From: Streptomyces shenzhenensis
GTDB taxonomy: Bacteria > Actinomycetota > Actinomycetes > Streptomycetales > Streptomycetaceae
Assembly (NCBI RefSeq): GCF_003688995.1
Contig: NZ_PENI01000051.1
Coordinates: 1 to 54,528 of the forward strand
DNA length: 54,528 nt
Direction of reading: 5' to 3'
The notes under the pieces are model-generated. The model was not told the DNA's origin and searched no databases. It saw only the letters and a list, made by a program, of their open reading frames with translations. A program made the translations under genes and the position numbers. Positions 41,840-50,328 of this stretch are shown in pieces (position 1 is the first letter of the stretch; every line of letters starts with the position of its first letter).

Positions 41840-42331
41840 TTGAAACGGTCCCGCGACAAGGCAGCGTCCGAGCTGTTCGCCGCCCTGTACCCGCGTCTCG
41901 CCGGCTGGTGCCGCCGTCTCGTCGACGACGACGAGACGGCCCACGAGATCGCCTCGGAGGCGTTCACCCGGCTCTGGGCCCGCTGGACGTCCGTGGACGA
42001 ACCCCGCGGCTTCCTCTACGTCACCGCGGCCAATATCGTCCGCGACCACTGGCGCAAGACGGAACGCGAGCGCAGGGCCGTGCGCCGCGTGACCACGGAG
42101 GCCGCCGTCCGCCCGCACGCCGAGGCGCCGGACCCGTCGATACGGCTCCTGGTGCAGTCCCTGCCGGAACGGCTGCGCGTCCCGATCCTCCTCCACTACT
42201 ACGCTGACATGCCGATCCGGGAGGTGTCCGCGCTGACCGGGCGCAAGGAAGGAACCATCAAGGCCGACCTGCACGCGGCCCGGGAACTGCTCCGCGTCCA
42301 TCTGAGGAGAAGCCTTGACCACACGCTTTGA
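41840..42331 (+). CDS. ECF-type RNA polymerase sigma factor
   Basis: The 163-residue protein has sigma region 2 (LFAALYPRLAGWCRRLVDDDETAHEIASEAFTRLWARW, then FLYVTAANIVRDHWRKTERER) and region 4 (QSLPERLRVPILLHYYADMPIREVSALTGRKEGTIKADLHAARELL). It lacks other regions, as expected for the ECF group. The start codon is TTG 41840 with GGAGAG upstream; no ATG/GTG is available before region 2. It overlaps the next gene by 17 nt. Its target promoters and inducing signal are unknown. Confidence 0.88.
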   Translation: MKRSRDKAASELFAALYPRLAGWCRRLVDDDETAHEIASEAFTRLWARWTSVDEPRGFLYVTAANIVRDHWRKTERERRAVRRVTTEAAVRPHAEAPDPSIRLLVQSLPERLRVPILLHYYADMPIREVSALTGRKEGTIKADLHAARELLRVHLRRSLDHTL

Positions 42332-42827
42332 CGACGACCCGGAGTTCGCGGCCGACGACCCCCTCGCGGTGATCCTGCGTCCCCCGGCCGAGCACCTCGG
42401 CCCGCCCCCCGGCCGCTACACGGCGGTCCGCCGGGCCGCGGCCCGCCGCAAACTGCTGCGCGCCGCGGCCGGCGCCGGCCTGACCTGCGCCGTGGCCGCC
42501 CTCGTCGCCCTGCCGCTGCACCTGTCGGCATCGTCCGCCCCCGCCTCCCCGACGGTCCCGCTCGCGCCGCCGCCCGCGACGACCGCGCCGCCGACCTCCC
42601 CGCCCCCGTCCCCGGCGCCGACGGTGGTGTCCGAGTCCGCGACTCCGGACCCCGGCCGCGCCACCCGGGGTGTCATCGGCCCGCCGAGCAGCGTCCCGAC
42701 CGCCCCCGCCGATCTGTCGTCATCGCCGGCGGCCGACTCCCGCATCGCACCGTCGGTGCGCCAGTCCCCAGCCGCGCCCACCCCCTCGGACGCCACCCGG
42801 TCCGCGCTCCGGCGCAACTTTGGCTGA
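42315..42827 (+). CDS. Single-pass membrane protein, candidate anti-sigma partner
   Basis: The 170-residue protein has a cytoplasmic N-terminus of about 48 residues (FDDDPEFAADDPLAVILRPPAEHLGPPPGRY), one membrane helix (LLRAAAGAGLTCAVAALVALPLHL, about 47-70) and a Pro/Ser/Thr-rich outer part. It starts at TTG 42315 with GAGGAGA about 5 nt upstream and overlaps the sigma gene, so it is translationally coupled to it. No zinc-binding anti-sigma HxxxCxxC motif is seen; the anti-sigma role is inferred from position and topology only. Confidence 0.7.
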   Translation: MTTRFDDDPEFAADDPLAVILRPPAEHLGPPPGRYTAVRRAAARRKLLRAAAGAGLTCAVAALVALPLHLSASSAPASPTVPLAPPPATTAPPTSPPPSPAPTVVSESATPDPGRATRGVIGPPSSVPTAPADLSSSPAADSRIAPSVRQSPAAPTPSDATRSALRRNFG

Positions 42828-42916
42828 TCTGCGCCGGTGGGATCGGCACCGGAAAAGCGGAGCCTGTCCTCTTATCAGCCAGCCGGACCGTGACCGATCG
42901 TCGTCGGCCCCCACTC

Positions 42917-42948
42917 CCTGCCCACCAGGCAATTGCCTGGTGGGCAGG
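42917..42948. repeat. Perfect 32-bp palindrome (no loop)
   Basis: The arm CCTGCCCACCAGGCAA at 42917-42932 is followed at once by its exact reverse complement TTGCCTGGTGGGCAGG. It lies 90 bp after the sigma/membrane-protein pair and 266 bp before the acyl-CoA dehydrogenase gene. It may terminate the former or serve as an operator for the latter. The AT-richer stretch downstream has a possible promoter (TTGATC at 43088, 18-nt spacing, TAAGTA at 43112). Confidence 0.85.
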
Positions 42949-43213
42949 CCTGTGTCCGCAACCAGGTAACCGCTGTTCACGCCGGGTTGGTTTCTCTCCG
43001 TAGTGTGGGCGGCCGGGAGCAGGTGGTACCCCGTATCGCACCCATGAGACGGAGCGCAAGATGCCGTATTTCGGTCAACATCCCAGATTGATCTTGGCTG
43101 AGATGGATCGATAAGTAGACAATTCTTTGGGCGGTCAGCCTGGGGCGAGGAACCACTGCCTACGAACGACCTCCGGATCCAGCCGGACACGGAGGCAGCG
43201 TGTTGGAGGGGTT

Positions 43214-44449
43214 GTGGAACGCTATTTCACCAGCGGATGGCACGAGGATCTACGGCGGCGCGTAAGGGAGTTCGCCGAGCGGGAGGTACGCTCGCGGATA
43301 CCCGAGATGGAGTCTTCCAGGACGGTTGCGCACGAACTGTCCGGGCTGATCGCCCGGCAGGGCTGGATCGGCGTGACCATCGGCAGGGAGTACGGCGGGA
43401 TGGGGGCCGGGCACCTGGCCAAGACCATCATCATCGAGGAACTCGCCCGTGTCTGCGGGGCCATGGGAGCCATGGTGCAAGCCTCCCAGCTCGGTGTCGC
43501 CAAGATAGTCCACTTCGGCAACGCGGCGCAGAAGCGGACCTGGCTGCCGCGCATCGCCGCCGGCGACTGCCTGCCGACGATCGCGGTCACCGAGCCGGAA
43601 TCGGGCGGCCACGTCCTCGGCATGGAGACCACCGCCGTCCGCGACGGCGACGACTACATCCTCAACGGCCACAAGGTCTTCGTCGGCAACAGCCACGTCG
43701 GCGACGTGCACGGCGTGGTCGTACGCACCGGTGAGGGCTCGAAGGGGCTGTCCGCCTTCCTCGTCGAGGCCGACCGGCCGGGCTTCTCGCTCGCCCCGCA
43801 CCGGCCCGCCATGGGCCTGCACGGATTCAGTTTCGGTGAGCTCATCTTCGACAACTGCCGGGTGCCGGCGGCCAATCTGCTCGGCGGCGAGGGCCAGGGC
43901 CTGTCCGTCGCCTACTCGTCGAGCGTGCTGTACGGCCGGCCCAACCTGACGGCGGTCTCGCTCGGCATCCACCAGGCCGCCTTCGAGGAGACCACCGCCC
44001 TGTGCATCGAGCGCGAGCGGTACGGCGCACCGCTGGCCAAACTGAACAGCATCAAGCTCAGGCTGGGCAGGATGAAGTCACGGCTGATGACGGCGAGGCT
44101 CGCCGCCTACCACGCCGTGCACCTGCTCGACCAGGGGCTGCCGTGCGACGCGGAGCTGATGAACGCCAAGTTCCTCAACCACGAGTCGGCCGTCGAATCG
44201 GCCCGTGACGCCATGGAGATCCACGCGGCGAGCGGCCTGTTCACCGACCGCCCCGTCGAGCGCTATCTGCGCGACGCCCATCACATCTACGCCCCCGCGG
44301 GCACCTCGGACATCCAGCTGCTGCGGCTCGGCGAGGTCGCCCTGGGCACGGCCAAGGGCCAGTGGTCCGAGCGGCTGTCCGGTCTCGTCCGTACCGCCGA
44401 GCCGCGCCGCCGGCTGGGACAGCTGGAGACGGCAGGCATGAGCAGCTGA
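43214..44449 (+). CDS. Acyl-CoA dehydrogenase-family flavoprotein lacking the catalytic Glu
   Basis: The 411-residue protein shows the ACAD fold: GWIGVTIGREYGGMGAGHL, IIIEELARVCGAMGAMVQASQLG, PTIAVTEPESGG (FAD contact), MGLHGFSFGELIFDNCRVPAANLLGGEGQG, YGAPLAKLNSIKLRLGRMKSRL and AAGLF-like ASGLFTDRPVERYLRDAHHIYAPAGTSDIQLLRLGEVALG. In medium-chain enzymes the IYEGTS motif supplies the catalytic Glu; here the aligned residue is Ala362. It may use another base, as in some acyl-ACP dehydrogenases of secondary metabolism, or catalyse another flavin reaction. GTG 43214 follows GGAGGGG. It stands alone between convergent and divergent neighbours. Confidence 0.85.
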   Translation: MERYFTSGWHEDLRRRVREFAEREVRSRIPEMESSRTVAHELSGLIARQGWIGVTIGREYGGMGAGHLAKTIIIEELARVCGAMGAMVQASQLGVAKIVHFGNAAQKRTWLPRIAAGDCLPTIAVTEPESGGHVLGMETTAVRDGDDYILNGHKVFVGNSHVGDVHGVVVRTGEGSKGLSAFLVEADRPGFSLAPHRPAMGLHGFSFGELIFDNCRVPAANLLGGEGQGLSVAYSSSVLYGRPNLTAVSLGIHQAAFEETTALCIERERYGAPLAKLNSIKLRLGRMKSRLMTARLAAYHAVHLLDQGLPCDAELMNAKFLNHESAVESARDAMEIHAASGLFTDRPVERYLRDAHHIYAPAGTSDIQLLRLGEVALGTAKGQWSERLSGLVRTAEPRRRLGQLETAGMSS

Positions 44450-44455
44450 ACGAAA

Positions 44456-44491
44456 GGGAGCCACGGACACAGCGTCGTGCCCGCGGCTCCC
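44456..44491. terminator. Hairpin between convergent ACAD and GAF genes
   Basis: GGGAGCCACGG pairs with CCGCGGCTCCC with one mismatch, enclosing a 14-nt loop. It lies 7 nt after the acyl-CoA dehydrogenase stop and 55 nt beyond the stop of the minus-strand GAF gene. No U-run. Confidence 0.65.
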
Positions 44492-44545
44492 GCGTACCCG
44501 GCCCAGGACCCCACCGCACGCGGGGCGCCCGCCCCACGCGACGGC

Positions 44546-45136
44546 TCAGATCACGCCCCGGCTCTCCAGCTCATGGATCCGGTCGACCAGTTGCTGGGCC
44601 ATCGACTTGATGGTCGCCAGGCCGTCCCGCCCCCACGGGTGGGTGTCCGTGTCCACGACGCAGATCGTGCCGAGCGCCATCCCGGTCTTCCAGTCGATGA
44701 GCGGCGCGCCCATGTACGAGCGGATGCCGATCTCGTCCACGACCCGGTTCCCGGCGAACCGGGGATAGTCGCAGACGTCCTCCAGCACCAGCGCCTTCTT
44801 GCGCACGACGACATGCGGGCAGTAGCCCTGGTCGCGCGTCATCGTCCGGCCCACCTGCTGCTGCGGCGCCGCCTCCAGCTGCACGCCCGGCCGGCCGGCC
44901 GCGTACAGACCGGCGAAGTACTGCCGGTTCTCGTCGATGAAGTTGACCATCGAGAACGGCGCACCGGTGACGTGCGCCAGATTGCGCGCGAACTCGTCGA
45001 ACTCCGGTACGGGGGTGTCCCCGATGCCGAGCTCACGCAGCCGGGCCACCCGGGCGGGCGCGTCCCGGTCCTCCGGGGTCAGCAGCAGATGGCCGGTCGG
45101 GTCGAACGAGGTGTTGTAGGGAACCGGGGCTGACAT
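44546..45136 (-). CDS. GAF-domain protein at the end of the conservon
   Basis: The 196-residue protein is a single GAF domain (about 40-190): FARNLAHVTGAPFSMVNFIDENRQYFAGLYAAG, RDQGYCPHVVVRKKALVLEDVCDYPRFAGNRVVDEIGIRSYMGAPLIDWKTGMALGTICVVDTDTHPWG. GAF domains bind small ligands or chromophores. It follows cvnD by 31 bp on the same strand, so it is probably the fifth gene of the conservon, in the place where some Streptomyces conservons have a cytochrome P450. Confidence 0.85.
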   Translation of the reverse strand: MSAPVPYNTSFDPTGHLLLTPEDRDAPARVARLRELGIGDTPVPEFDEFARNLAHVTGAPFSMVNFIDENRQYFAGLYAAGRPGVQLEAAPQQQVGRTMTRDQGYCPHVVVRKKALVLEDVCDYPRFAGNRVVDEIGIRSYMGAPLIDWKTGMALGTICVVDTDTHPWGRDGLATIKSMAQQLVDRIHELESRGVI

Positions 45137-45167
45137 GCAGGCTCCATTCGGTCGCGGTGAGCTGGCC

Positions 45168-45770
45168 TCAGCGCGACGGGTTAAGCTCCGCGGGCGAGAT
45201 GCCGGGAGTCGAGGCGAGCAGATGCTGGACGAGGGCGATCAACACCCGGGTTCCGGAGTTGCACTGCCGTGCGTCGCACAGCACGACGGGGACGTCGGGC
45301 TTGAGGGCGAGGGCCGCGCGCACCTCTTCGGCGTCGTAGCGGTACGCGCCGTCGAACTCGTTGATGGCCACGATGAACCCGATGCCGCGCCGCTCGAAGA
45401 AGTCGACGGCGGCGAAGCAGTGGTCGAGCCGCCGGGTGTCCGCGAGAACCACCGCGCCCAGCGCCCCGTTGGACAGCTCGTCCCACATGAACCAGAAGCG
45501 CTCCTGTCCGGGCGTGCCGAACAGATACAGGACGTTGTCGGGGCTCAGGGTGATGCGGCCGAAGTCCATCGCCACGGTCGTGGTCGTCTTGTCCTCGATG
45601 CCCACCAGGCTGTCCGTGCGGGCGCTGACGCTGGTCAGCAACTCCTCGGTGCTCAGCGGCTCGATCTCGCTGACCGCTCCGACGAACGTGGTCTTGCCGA
45701 CCCCGAAGCCCCCGGCGATGAGGATCTTCAGGGCGGTCGGAAAGGGGTCAGAGCCGCTTGCGAAGACCAT
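45168..45770 (-). CDS. cvnD: CvnD-type Ras-like GTPase
   Basis: The 200-residue GTPase has P-loop GGFGVGKT (residues 20-27), ESVSARTDSL-like switch I region, switch II LFGTPGQERFWFMW and a base-recognition motif NEFD in place of NKxD, which is usual for conservon GTPases. It overlaps cvnC by 23 nt. In Streptomyces conservons the CvnA-D proteins are proposed to form a membrane-associated complex resembling a G-protein-coupled sensor. ATG 45770 follows GGAGG. Confidence 0.92.
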   Translation of the reverse strand: MVFASGSDPFPTALKILIAGGFGVGKTTFVGAVSEIEPLSTEELLTSVSARTDSLVGIEDKTTTTVAMDFGRITLSPDNVLYLFGTPGQERFWFMWDELSNGALGAVVLADTRRLDHCFAAVDFFERRGIGFIVAINEFDGAYRYDAEEVRAALALKPDVPVVLCDARQCNSGTRVLIALVQHLLASTPGISPAELNPSR

Positions 45771-46125
45771 GCAGCACCGCCTCCAGGAGGTTTCGGTCGG
45801 TCGGGGAGGCCGCCTCGACGACGCGGGGCGCCCGCGTGGTGAGCGCCCGGTGCGTTACGAGGTCGGAGAGCAGAACTTTGGTGATGACGGCCGGCAGCCG
45901 CAGATGGGCGGCCACCTCGGCCACCGACATGGGCGCGTCGCACAGCGCGAGGACCTGGTCGTAGTCCGGGCCGAGATACGTCTCAGGCCGGGTGCCGGTG
46001 GCCATCACCATGGTCAGCAGGTCGAAGTGGGAGGAGGGACGGGTGCGCCCGTTGCTGACGGTGTACGGCCGTACTAACCGCCCGGCCGCGTCATCGAGCC
46101 ACGACCCGTCCTCCGCGTCCATCAT
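45748..46125 (-). CDS. cvnC: CvnC, DUF742 protein
   Basis: The 125-residue protein has the DUF742 pattern: WLDDAAGRLVRPYTVSNGRTRPSSHFDLLTMVMATG, then LGPDYDQVLALCDAPMSVAEVAAHLRLPAVITKVLLSDLVTHRALTTR, a winged-helix-like fold. Its ATG overlaps the cvnB stop (ATGA), and its 3' end overlaps cvnD. It is the third member of the conserved four-gene set and is thought to bind its partners in the complex. Confidence 0.92.
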   Translation of the reverse strand: MMDAEDGSWLDDAAGRLVRPYTVSNGRTRPSSHFDLLTMVMATGTRPETYLGPDYDQVLALCDAPMSVAEVAAHLRLPAVITKVLLSDLVTHRALTTRAPRVVEAASPTDRNLLEAVLHGLRKRL

Positions 46126-46565
46126 GCTCGGCGCCCCGGATCCATCGACATGCCGGCCGCCTGTTGGCGGACGGGAGTGGCCAGGTACGGACGGACGCTC
46201 TTGACCAGCATGGCCATCTCGTAGCCGAGCACGGCCGCGTCGGCATCCCGGTCGGCGAGGACGGCCAGGCAGGCGCCGGAGCCCGCCGCACACACGAACA
46301 GCAGCGCGCTGTCCAGCTCCACCACCACCTGCCGTACGTCGGCCCCCTGGGCGAACTGCATGCCCGCGCTGCGGGCCAGCGAGTGAAGGCCGGACGCCAG
46401 TGCGGCCAGGTGTTCTGCTTCGGCAACTGTTTCGAGCCCGTCGAAGGCCTTCGCCAGTCCGTCGGAAGACAGCAGAAGGGCACTGCGGGTGTACGGGACC
46501 CGCTGGACGAGGCCGGCCAGGAGCCAGTCCAGGTTCTTCGACTGGCCGGCATGCATGTCGCTCAC
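46122..46565 (-). CDS. cvnB: CvnB, roadblock/LC7-domain protein
   Basis: The 147-residue protein is a roadblock/LC7 domain: LDWLLAGLVQRVPYTRSALLLSSDGLAKAFDGLETVAEAEHLAALASGLHSLARSAGMQF, then VRQVVVELDSALLFVCAAGSGACLAVLADRDADAAVLGYEMAMLVKSV. Such proteins act as GTPase regulators, here probably for CvnD. It begins 40 bp after the CvnA stop and overlaps cvnC by 4 nt. Confidence 0.93.
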   Translation of the reverse strand: MSDMHAGQSKNLDWLLAGLVQRVPYTRSALLLSSDGLAKAFDGLETVAEAEHLAALASGLHSLARSAGMQFAQGADVRQVVVELDSALLFVCAAGSGACLAVLADRDADAAVLGYEMAMLVKSVRPYLATPVRQQAAGMSMDPGRRA

Positions 46566-46605
46566 GGTGGCGTTCTTCTCCTTGTGAAAAGTACGGAGCC
46601 TGCGG

Positions 46606-48453
46606 TCAGCGAGAGCTGTGGGTGGGAGGCTCGTCGGGTTCGTGGTCGGCGAGGCTGACTCCGCGCTGGAAGCTGGCCATCAGCCCAGGATCGTGCTCCA
46701 CCTCCTGCTCGTCGTCCCGGCGGGGTGCGGGACCGTTGCGCAGTTCCGGTACCAGGTGCTCCTGCGCGCGGCGCTGCGGCAGCTGCGGCCGGTCGCTCTG
46801 ACCGCTCCCGCCGCGCGGGGACCCGTGGTCGTGGGACGCCACCGGCGCACCCGTGCCCCGGGCGTACGACTGCGCGGGCGCGGCTGCGGGCACGGACGCG
46901 GACGCGGTCCGGGCCTGCGGCAGCGGCTGCCGCAGGGCGGGCGGCTGGGCGCCGGCGGCCTGCGCGGCCTGGTACTGCGCGGGCGGCACCTGCGCGGCGG
47001 GACCCTGCGCCACGGGGACCCGGGCCTGCGGCAGCTGGGCCGACGGGACCTGAGCCGGCTGAGCGTGCTGGGCCTGGGCGTGCTGGGCCTGGGCCGGGGG
47101 GATCTGGGCGTGCTGGACCTGGGCGTGCTGGGCTTGGGCCGGGGGGATCTGGGCGTGCTGGACCTGGGCCGGCTGGACCTGGGCCTGCGGGGGCACCTCG
47201 GCGGGGGCCTCGACCGCCTCGTCGCCGATCAGCCCGCGCGGGACGACCAGGATGGCCTGGACCCCGCCGTAGATGTTGCTCTGCAGCCGGACCGCGATGC
47301 CGTGCCGGCGGGCCAGCGCGGACACCACGTACAGGCCGATACGGCCGTCGGCGAGCAGCTTGCTGAGGTCGATGCGGTCCGGCTCGGCGAGCAGCGTGTT
47401 GATCCGCGTCTGCTCCTGCAGGGGCATGCCCAGACCGCGGTCCTCGACCTCGACGGCCAGCCCGGCCGTCACCCGCTGGGCGCGCAGCAGGACTTGGGTG
47501 TGCGGCTCGGAGAACATCGTGGCGTTCTCGACGAGTTCGGCCAGCAGGTGGATGACGTCGGCGACGGCGTGGCCGCGCAGCGTGCCCTCGATCGGCGGCA
47601 CCAGCTTGACCCGCGAGTAGTGCTCGACCTCGGCGATGGACGACCGCAGCACCTCGGTCAGGGTCACCGGGCGGGTCCACTGGCGGCGGGACACCGAGCC
47701 ACCGAGCACGGCGACGTTCTCCGCGTGCCGGCGGATGCGGGTGGCCAGGTGGTCGACGTGGAAGAGGCCCTTGAGCAGCTCCGGGTCCTCGACCTCGTTC
47801 TCCAGCTGGTCGAGCATGTTGATCGCGCGGTGCACGAGCGACTGCAGACGCCGGGCGAGGTTGACGAAGACCTCGACCTTCTCCTCGCTGTCCGGCGAGG
47901 AGCCGCGGGAGAACTGCGCCGTCCGCGCGACCGCGGTCCTGGCCTGCCACATGCTGACATTGATCTCGTACGCGAGACGGCCGAGCGCGTCGTTCTGCGC
48001 CGGTGCCTGGTGGGTGAACGGCTGCTGCTCCACCTGCTCGCCCTGCTCCAGCCGGCGCAGCACGTCCTGCAGTTCGGCCTGGCCCGCGGCGACGGCGCGG
48101 CGCAGCGCGTCGTACCGCCGCGCCACCGAGCGGCTCTCGGCGCGGCCGGCGTATCCGGCCCCGGCCAGGATGCCGCAGCCGAGAACGGCGGCGCCGGTGA
48201 GCACGGCCCAGGTGGCCGCGTCGGCGGTACCCTCCTGGCTGCGCAGCACGAAGAGCACGACGACGGCGGCGAGCAGCGCCATGAGCGCCGCGGGCACCAC
48301 GGCGAGGCGGACCACGGGCGAGCGAGGGGAACGAATGGCCGAATCTCGCGGCGCGTCCTGCGTGGGCGGCCGGGCGTGTCTGTTCCGTGCCGAGGGCGGT
48401 GCCGTCACCCGGCCGGGATCCGAACTCACAGCGTAGGGCGGGGTTTCGGGCAT
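46606..48453 (-). CDS. cvnA: CvnA, sensor histidine-kinase-like protein
   Basis: The 615-residue protein has two membrane helices near the N-terminus (about residues 47-70 and 82-104) with a very short outer loop, a coiled-coil region (YDALRRAVAAGQAELQDVLRRLEQGE), a nitrate-sensor-like kinase core with NLARRLQSLVHRAINMLDQLENEVEDPELLKGLFHVDHLATRIRRHAENV, and a degenerate ATPase domain (ELVENATMFSEPHTQV, EDRGLGM, GLYVVSALARRHGI). The last 180 residues are disordered, with a QHAQIPPAQAQHAQ repeat encoded by a 30-60-bp tandem DNA repeat (47055-47190). ATG 48453 follows GAGAGG; an upstream ATG at 48471 lacks a Shine-Dalgarno. The 241 bp upstream hold its promoter. Confidence 0.92.
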   Translation of the reverse strand: MPETPPYAVSSDPGRVTAPPSARNRHARPPTQDAPRDSAIRSPRSPVVRLAVVPAALMALLAAVVVLFVLRSQEGTADAATWAVLTGAAVLGCGILAGAGYAGRAESRSVARRYDALRRAVAAGQAELQDVLRRLEQGEQVEQQPFTHQAPAQNDALGRLAYEINVSMWQARTAVARTAQFSRGSSPDSEEKVEVFVNLARRLQSLVHRAINMLDQLENEVEDPELLKGLFHVDHLATRIRRHAENVAVLGGSVSRRQWTRPVTLTEVLRSSIAEVEHYSRVKLVPPIEGTLRGHAVADVIHLLAELVENATMFSEPHTQVLLRAQRVTAGLAVEVEDRGLGMPLQEQTRINTLLAEPDRIDLSKLLADGRIGLYVVSALARRHGIAVRLQSNIYGGVQAILVVPRGLIGDEAVEAPAEVPPQAQVQPAQVQHAQIPPAQAQHAQVQHAQIPPAQAQHAQAQHAQPAQVPSAQLPQARVPVAQGPAAQVPPAQYQAAQAAGAQPPALRQPLPQARTASASVPAAAPAQSYARGTGAPVASHDHGSPRGGSGQSDRPQLPQRRAQEHLVPELRNGPAPRRDDEQEVEHDPGLMASFQRGVSLADHEPDEPPTHSSR

Positions 48454-48694
48454 CGGAGTCCTCTCGGTCATGCAGTTGGGGACACGCGGCGCGCAGCGCG
48501 GACCAACTGTCAACTCCGGTATGGAATCAGACAGTTAATAGGACAGCCACCCTACGCCACGCTGGGTCATGTGGCGTAATCCCCACATCACGGATACGCC
48601 ACCGTGACCGGCCCAAACAATGCACCGATATTCCCTAGCACAGCGGAGACGCCCGTCCGTGAAAGGTTGGTGAATCTCCGCTTCCGGAGCACAT

Positions 48695-50110
48695 TCAGGC
48701 CCGCCCATAACCCCGCAGAGCGGGCGTACGCAGCGCGATGACCGCCATGTCGTCGTGGCCGTCGCTGGGGTGATGGTCGGCCAGGATCCGGCACAGCTCC
48801 TCCGGCGTCCGCCGGGCATGCCGGGAGGCGGTGGCGGCCAGGGCGTCGAGCCCCCGGTCCAGCGGCTGGCCGGGGGACTCCACCAGGCCGTCGGTGAAGA
48901 GGACGACCGTGCTGTCCACGGGCACCACCTGGCAGTAGTCGGGACGGGGCAGGTCGGCCGCCACCCCGAGCGGAACCCCGGGCTCGGTGTCCAGATAGCG
49001 CACCCGCCCGTCGGGCAGCACCAGCAGCGGCGGCGGATGCCCGGCGCTGGACCAGCGCAGCCGCCAGGTGCTCTCGGCGGGCTCCAGCCGGGCCAGCAGG
49101 GCGGTCGCCACCGGCGCGTCCTCCAGGGCGTGCATGATGCGGTCGAGCCGGGTGAGGGAGGAACTGGGCGGGATGTTCCAGTCGAAGTAGAGGGCCCGCA
49201 GCATGCTGCGGATCTGGGACATGTCGGCCGCCGCCTGCAGATCGTGCCCCACCACGTCACCGATCACCGCCGCGCACGCCCCGTCGGGCAGCAGCATGGC
49301 GTCGTACCAGTCACCGCCCACCGCCGCCGGGGCGCTGGCCGGGCGATAGGCCGCCCCGGCCGCGAACGGCCGCAGATCGGGCAGCCGGGGCAGCAGCAGC
49401 CGCTGGAACTGTTCCGCGCTGTGCCGGGCCTGCTGATAGAGCCGGGCGTTCTCGATCGCCACCCCCGCGGTGCTGGCCAGCGCCCGGATCACGCCCTCGT
49501 CGTGGCGGTCGAAGGGCTGGCCGTCCTTGCGGTTGGAGAGGTAGAGGTTGCCGTAGATCCGCCCGCGCACGCTGATCGCGACGCCGAGCAGGCTGCGCAT
49601 CGGCGGGTGGCCGGCCGGGAAGCCGGCCGACTCCGGATGCCGGCTGATGTCCTCGACCCGCAGCGGCTCGGGATGACGGATCAGATGCCCCAGCAGACCC
49701 TTGCCGCGCGGGAGTTCCACCCCGCCCAGGTCGGCGAGCTCCTTCGCGCTGAGCCCCAGCGGGATGAACTCGTCCAGGAGCCTGCCCTCCGCGTCGAGCA
49801 CGCCCATCGCCCCGTAGCGGGCGCCCACCAGGTCCATGGCGGTGCGGACGATACGGCGCAGCACAGTGGGCAGTTCGAGCTCGCCGGTGATGTTCATCAC
49901 CGCCTGGAGCAGCTCCTGGAGGGTGCTCTGGGCCCGGGCCAGGGCGTGCAACTGCTCCCCGATGTGGTTCAGGTCGGAGCTGAGCGGCAGGTCGAGCAGG
50001 GAGGAGTAGGACAGCTCGCCGGACGGCAGCTCGCCGGCCTGGACCTCGCCGGACGGGACGTCCCGCTCCCGCGGAGCATGGTCCGCTGGCTCCCGCCGGT
50101 CCTGCGCCAT
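48695..50110 (-). CDS. GAF-SpoIIE (PP2C-type) serine phosphatase
   Basis: The 471-residue protein has a GAF domain (about 65-215: VLRRIVRTAMDLVGARYGAMGVLDAEG, GLLGHLIRHPEPLRVEDI, IRALASTAGVAIENARLY) and a C-terminal SpoIIE phosphatase (about 235-465: GGDWYDAMLLPDG with metal-binding Asp, VIGDVVGHDLQAAADMSQ, SAGHPPPLLVLPDG, VLFTDGLVE, DGHDDMAVIAL). Such enzymes dephosphorylate anti-anti-sigma factors to activate SigB-type sigma factors; the two SigB-type sigma genes in this window are far away, so any link is speculative. ATG 50110 follows GGAAGTGAGG; a longer start at 50203 is possible. Confidence 0.9.
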   Translation of the reverse strand: MAQDRREPADHAPRERDVPSGEVQAGELPSGELSYSSLLDLPLSSDLNHIGEQLHALARAQSTLQELLQAVMNITGELELPTVLRRIVRTAMDLVGARYGAMGVLDAEGRLLDEFIPLGLSAKELADLGGVELPRGKGLLGHLIRHPEPLRVEDISRHPESAGFPAGHPPMRSLLGVAISVRGRIYGNLYLSNRKDGQPFDRHDEGVIRALASTAGVAIENARLYQQARHSAEQFQRLLLPRLPDLRPFAAGAAYRPASAPAAVGGDWYDAMLLPDGACAAVIGDVVGHDLQAAADMSQIRSMLRALYFDWNIPPSSSLTRLDRIMHALEDAPVATALLARLEPAESTWRLRWSSAGHPPPLLVLPDGRVRYLDTEPGVPLGVAADLPRPDYCQVVPVDSTVVLFTDGLVESPGQPLDRGLDALAATASRHARRTPEELCRILADHHPSDGHDDMAVIALRTPALRGYGRA

Positions 50111-50242
50111 GGCCACAGCCTCACTTCCACCGTCCGCTCCGAGTGCCCCCGCACGCGCTCCCCATGCGGGCGCACCCCGGAGTGATCCGGCCATCCGGAC
50201 CACGCCTCGGCGGCCCTGCCCGCCGACTGGCCGCGGAGCACG

Positions 50243-50277
50243 GCGGAGGCTCCGGCCGTTCCGGCCGGAGCCTCCGC
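50243..50277 (-). terminator. Perfect 15-bp terminator hairpin
   Basis: GCGGAGGCTCCGGCC (50243-50257) pairs with GGCCGGAGCCTCCGC (50263-50277) around a 5-nt loop. It lies 52 nt after the stop of the minus-strand Gly/Phe-rich gene and separates it from the phosphatase gene. No U-run. Confidence 0.85.
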
Positions 50278-50328
50278 TTCCCTGCTCGCTGCTGTGTCGG
50301 TGCCTCTGGCGCCCCCGCCGTCAGCGGG

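Noticed and set aside
48755..50185. A 476-codon plus-strand frame opposite the GAF-SpoIIE gene.
   Set aside because: The minus strand has intact GAF and SpoIIE motifs; the plus frame has none.
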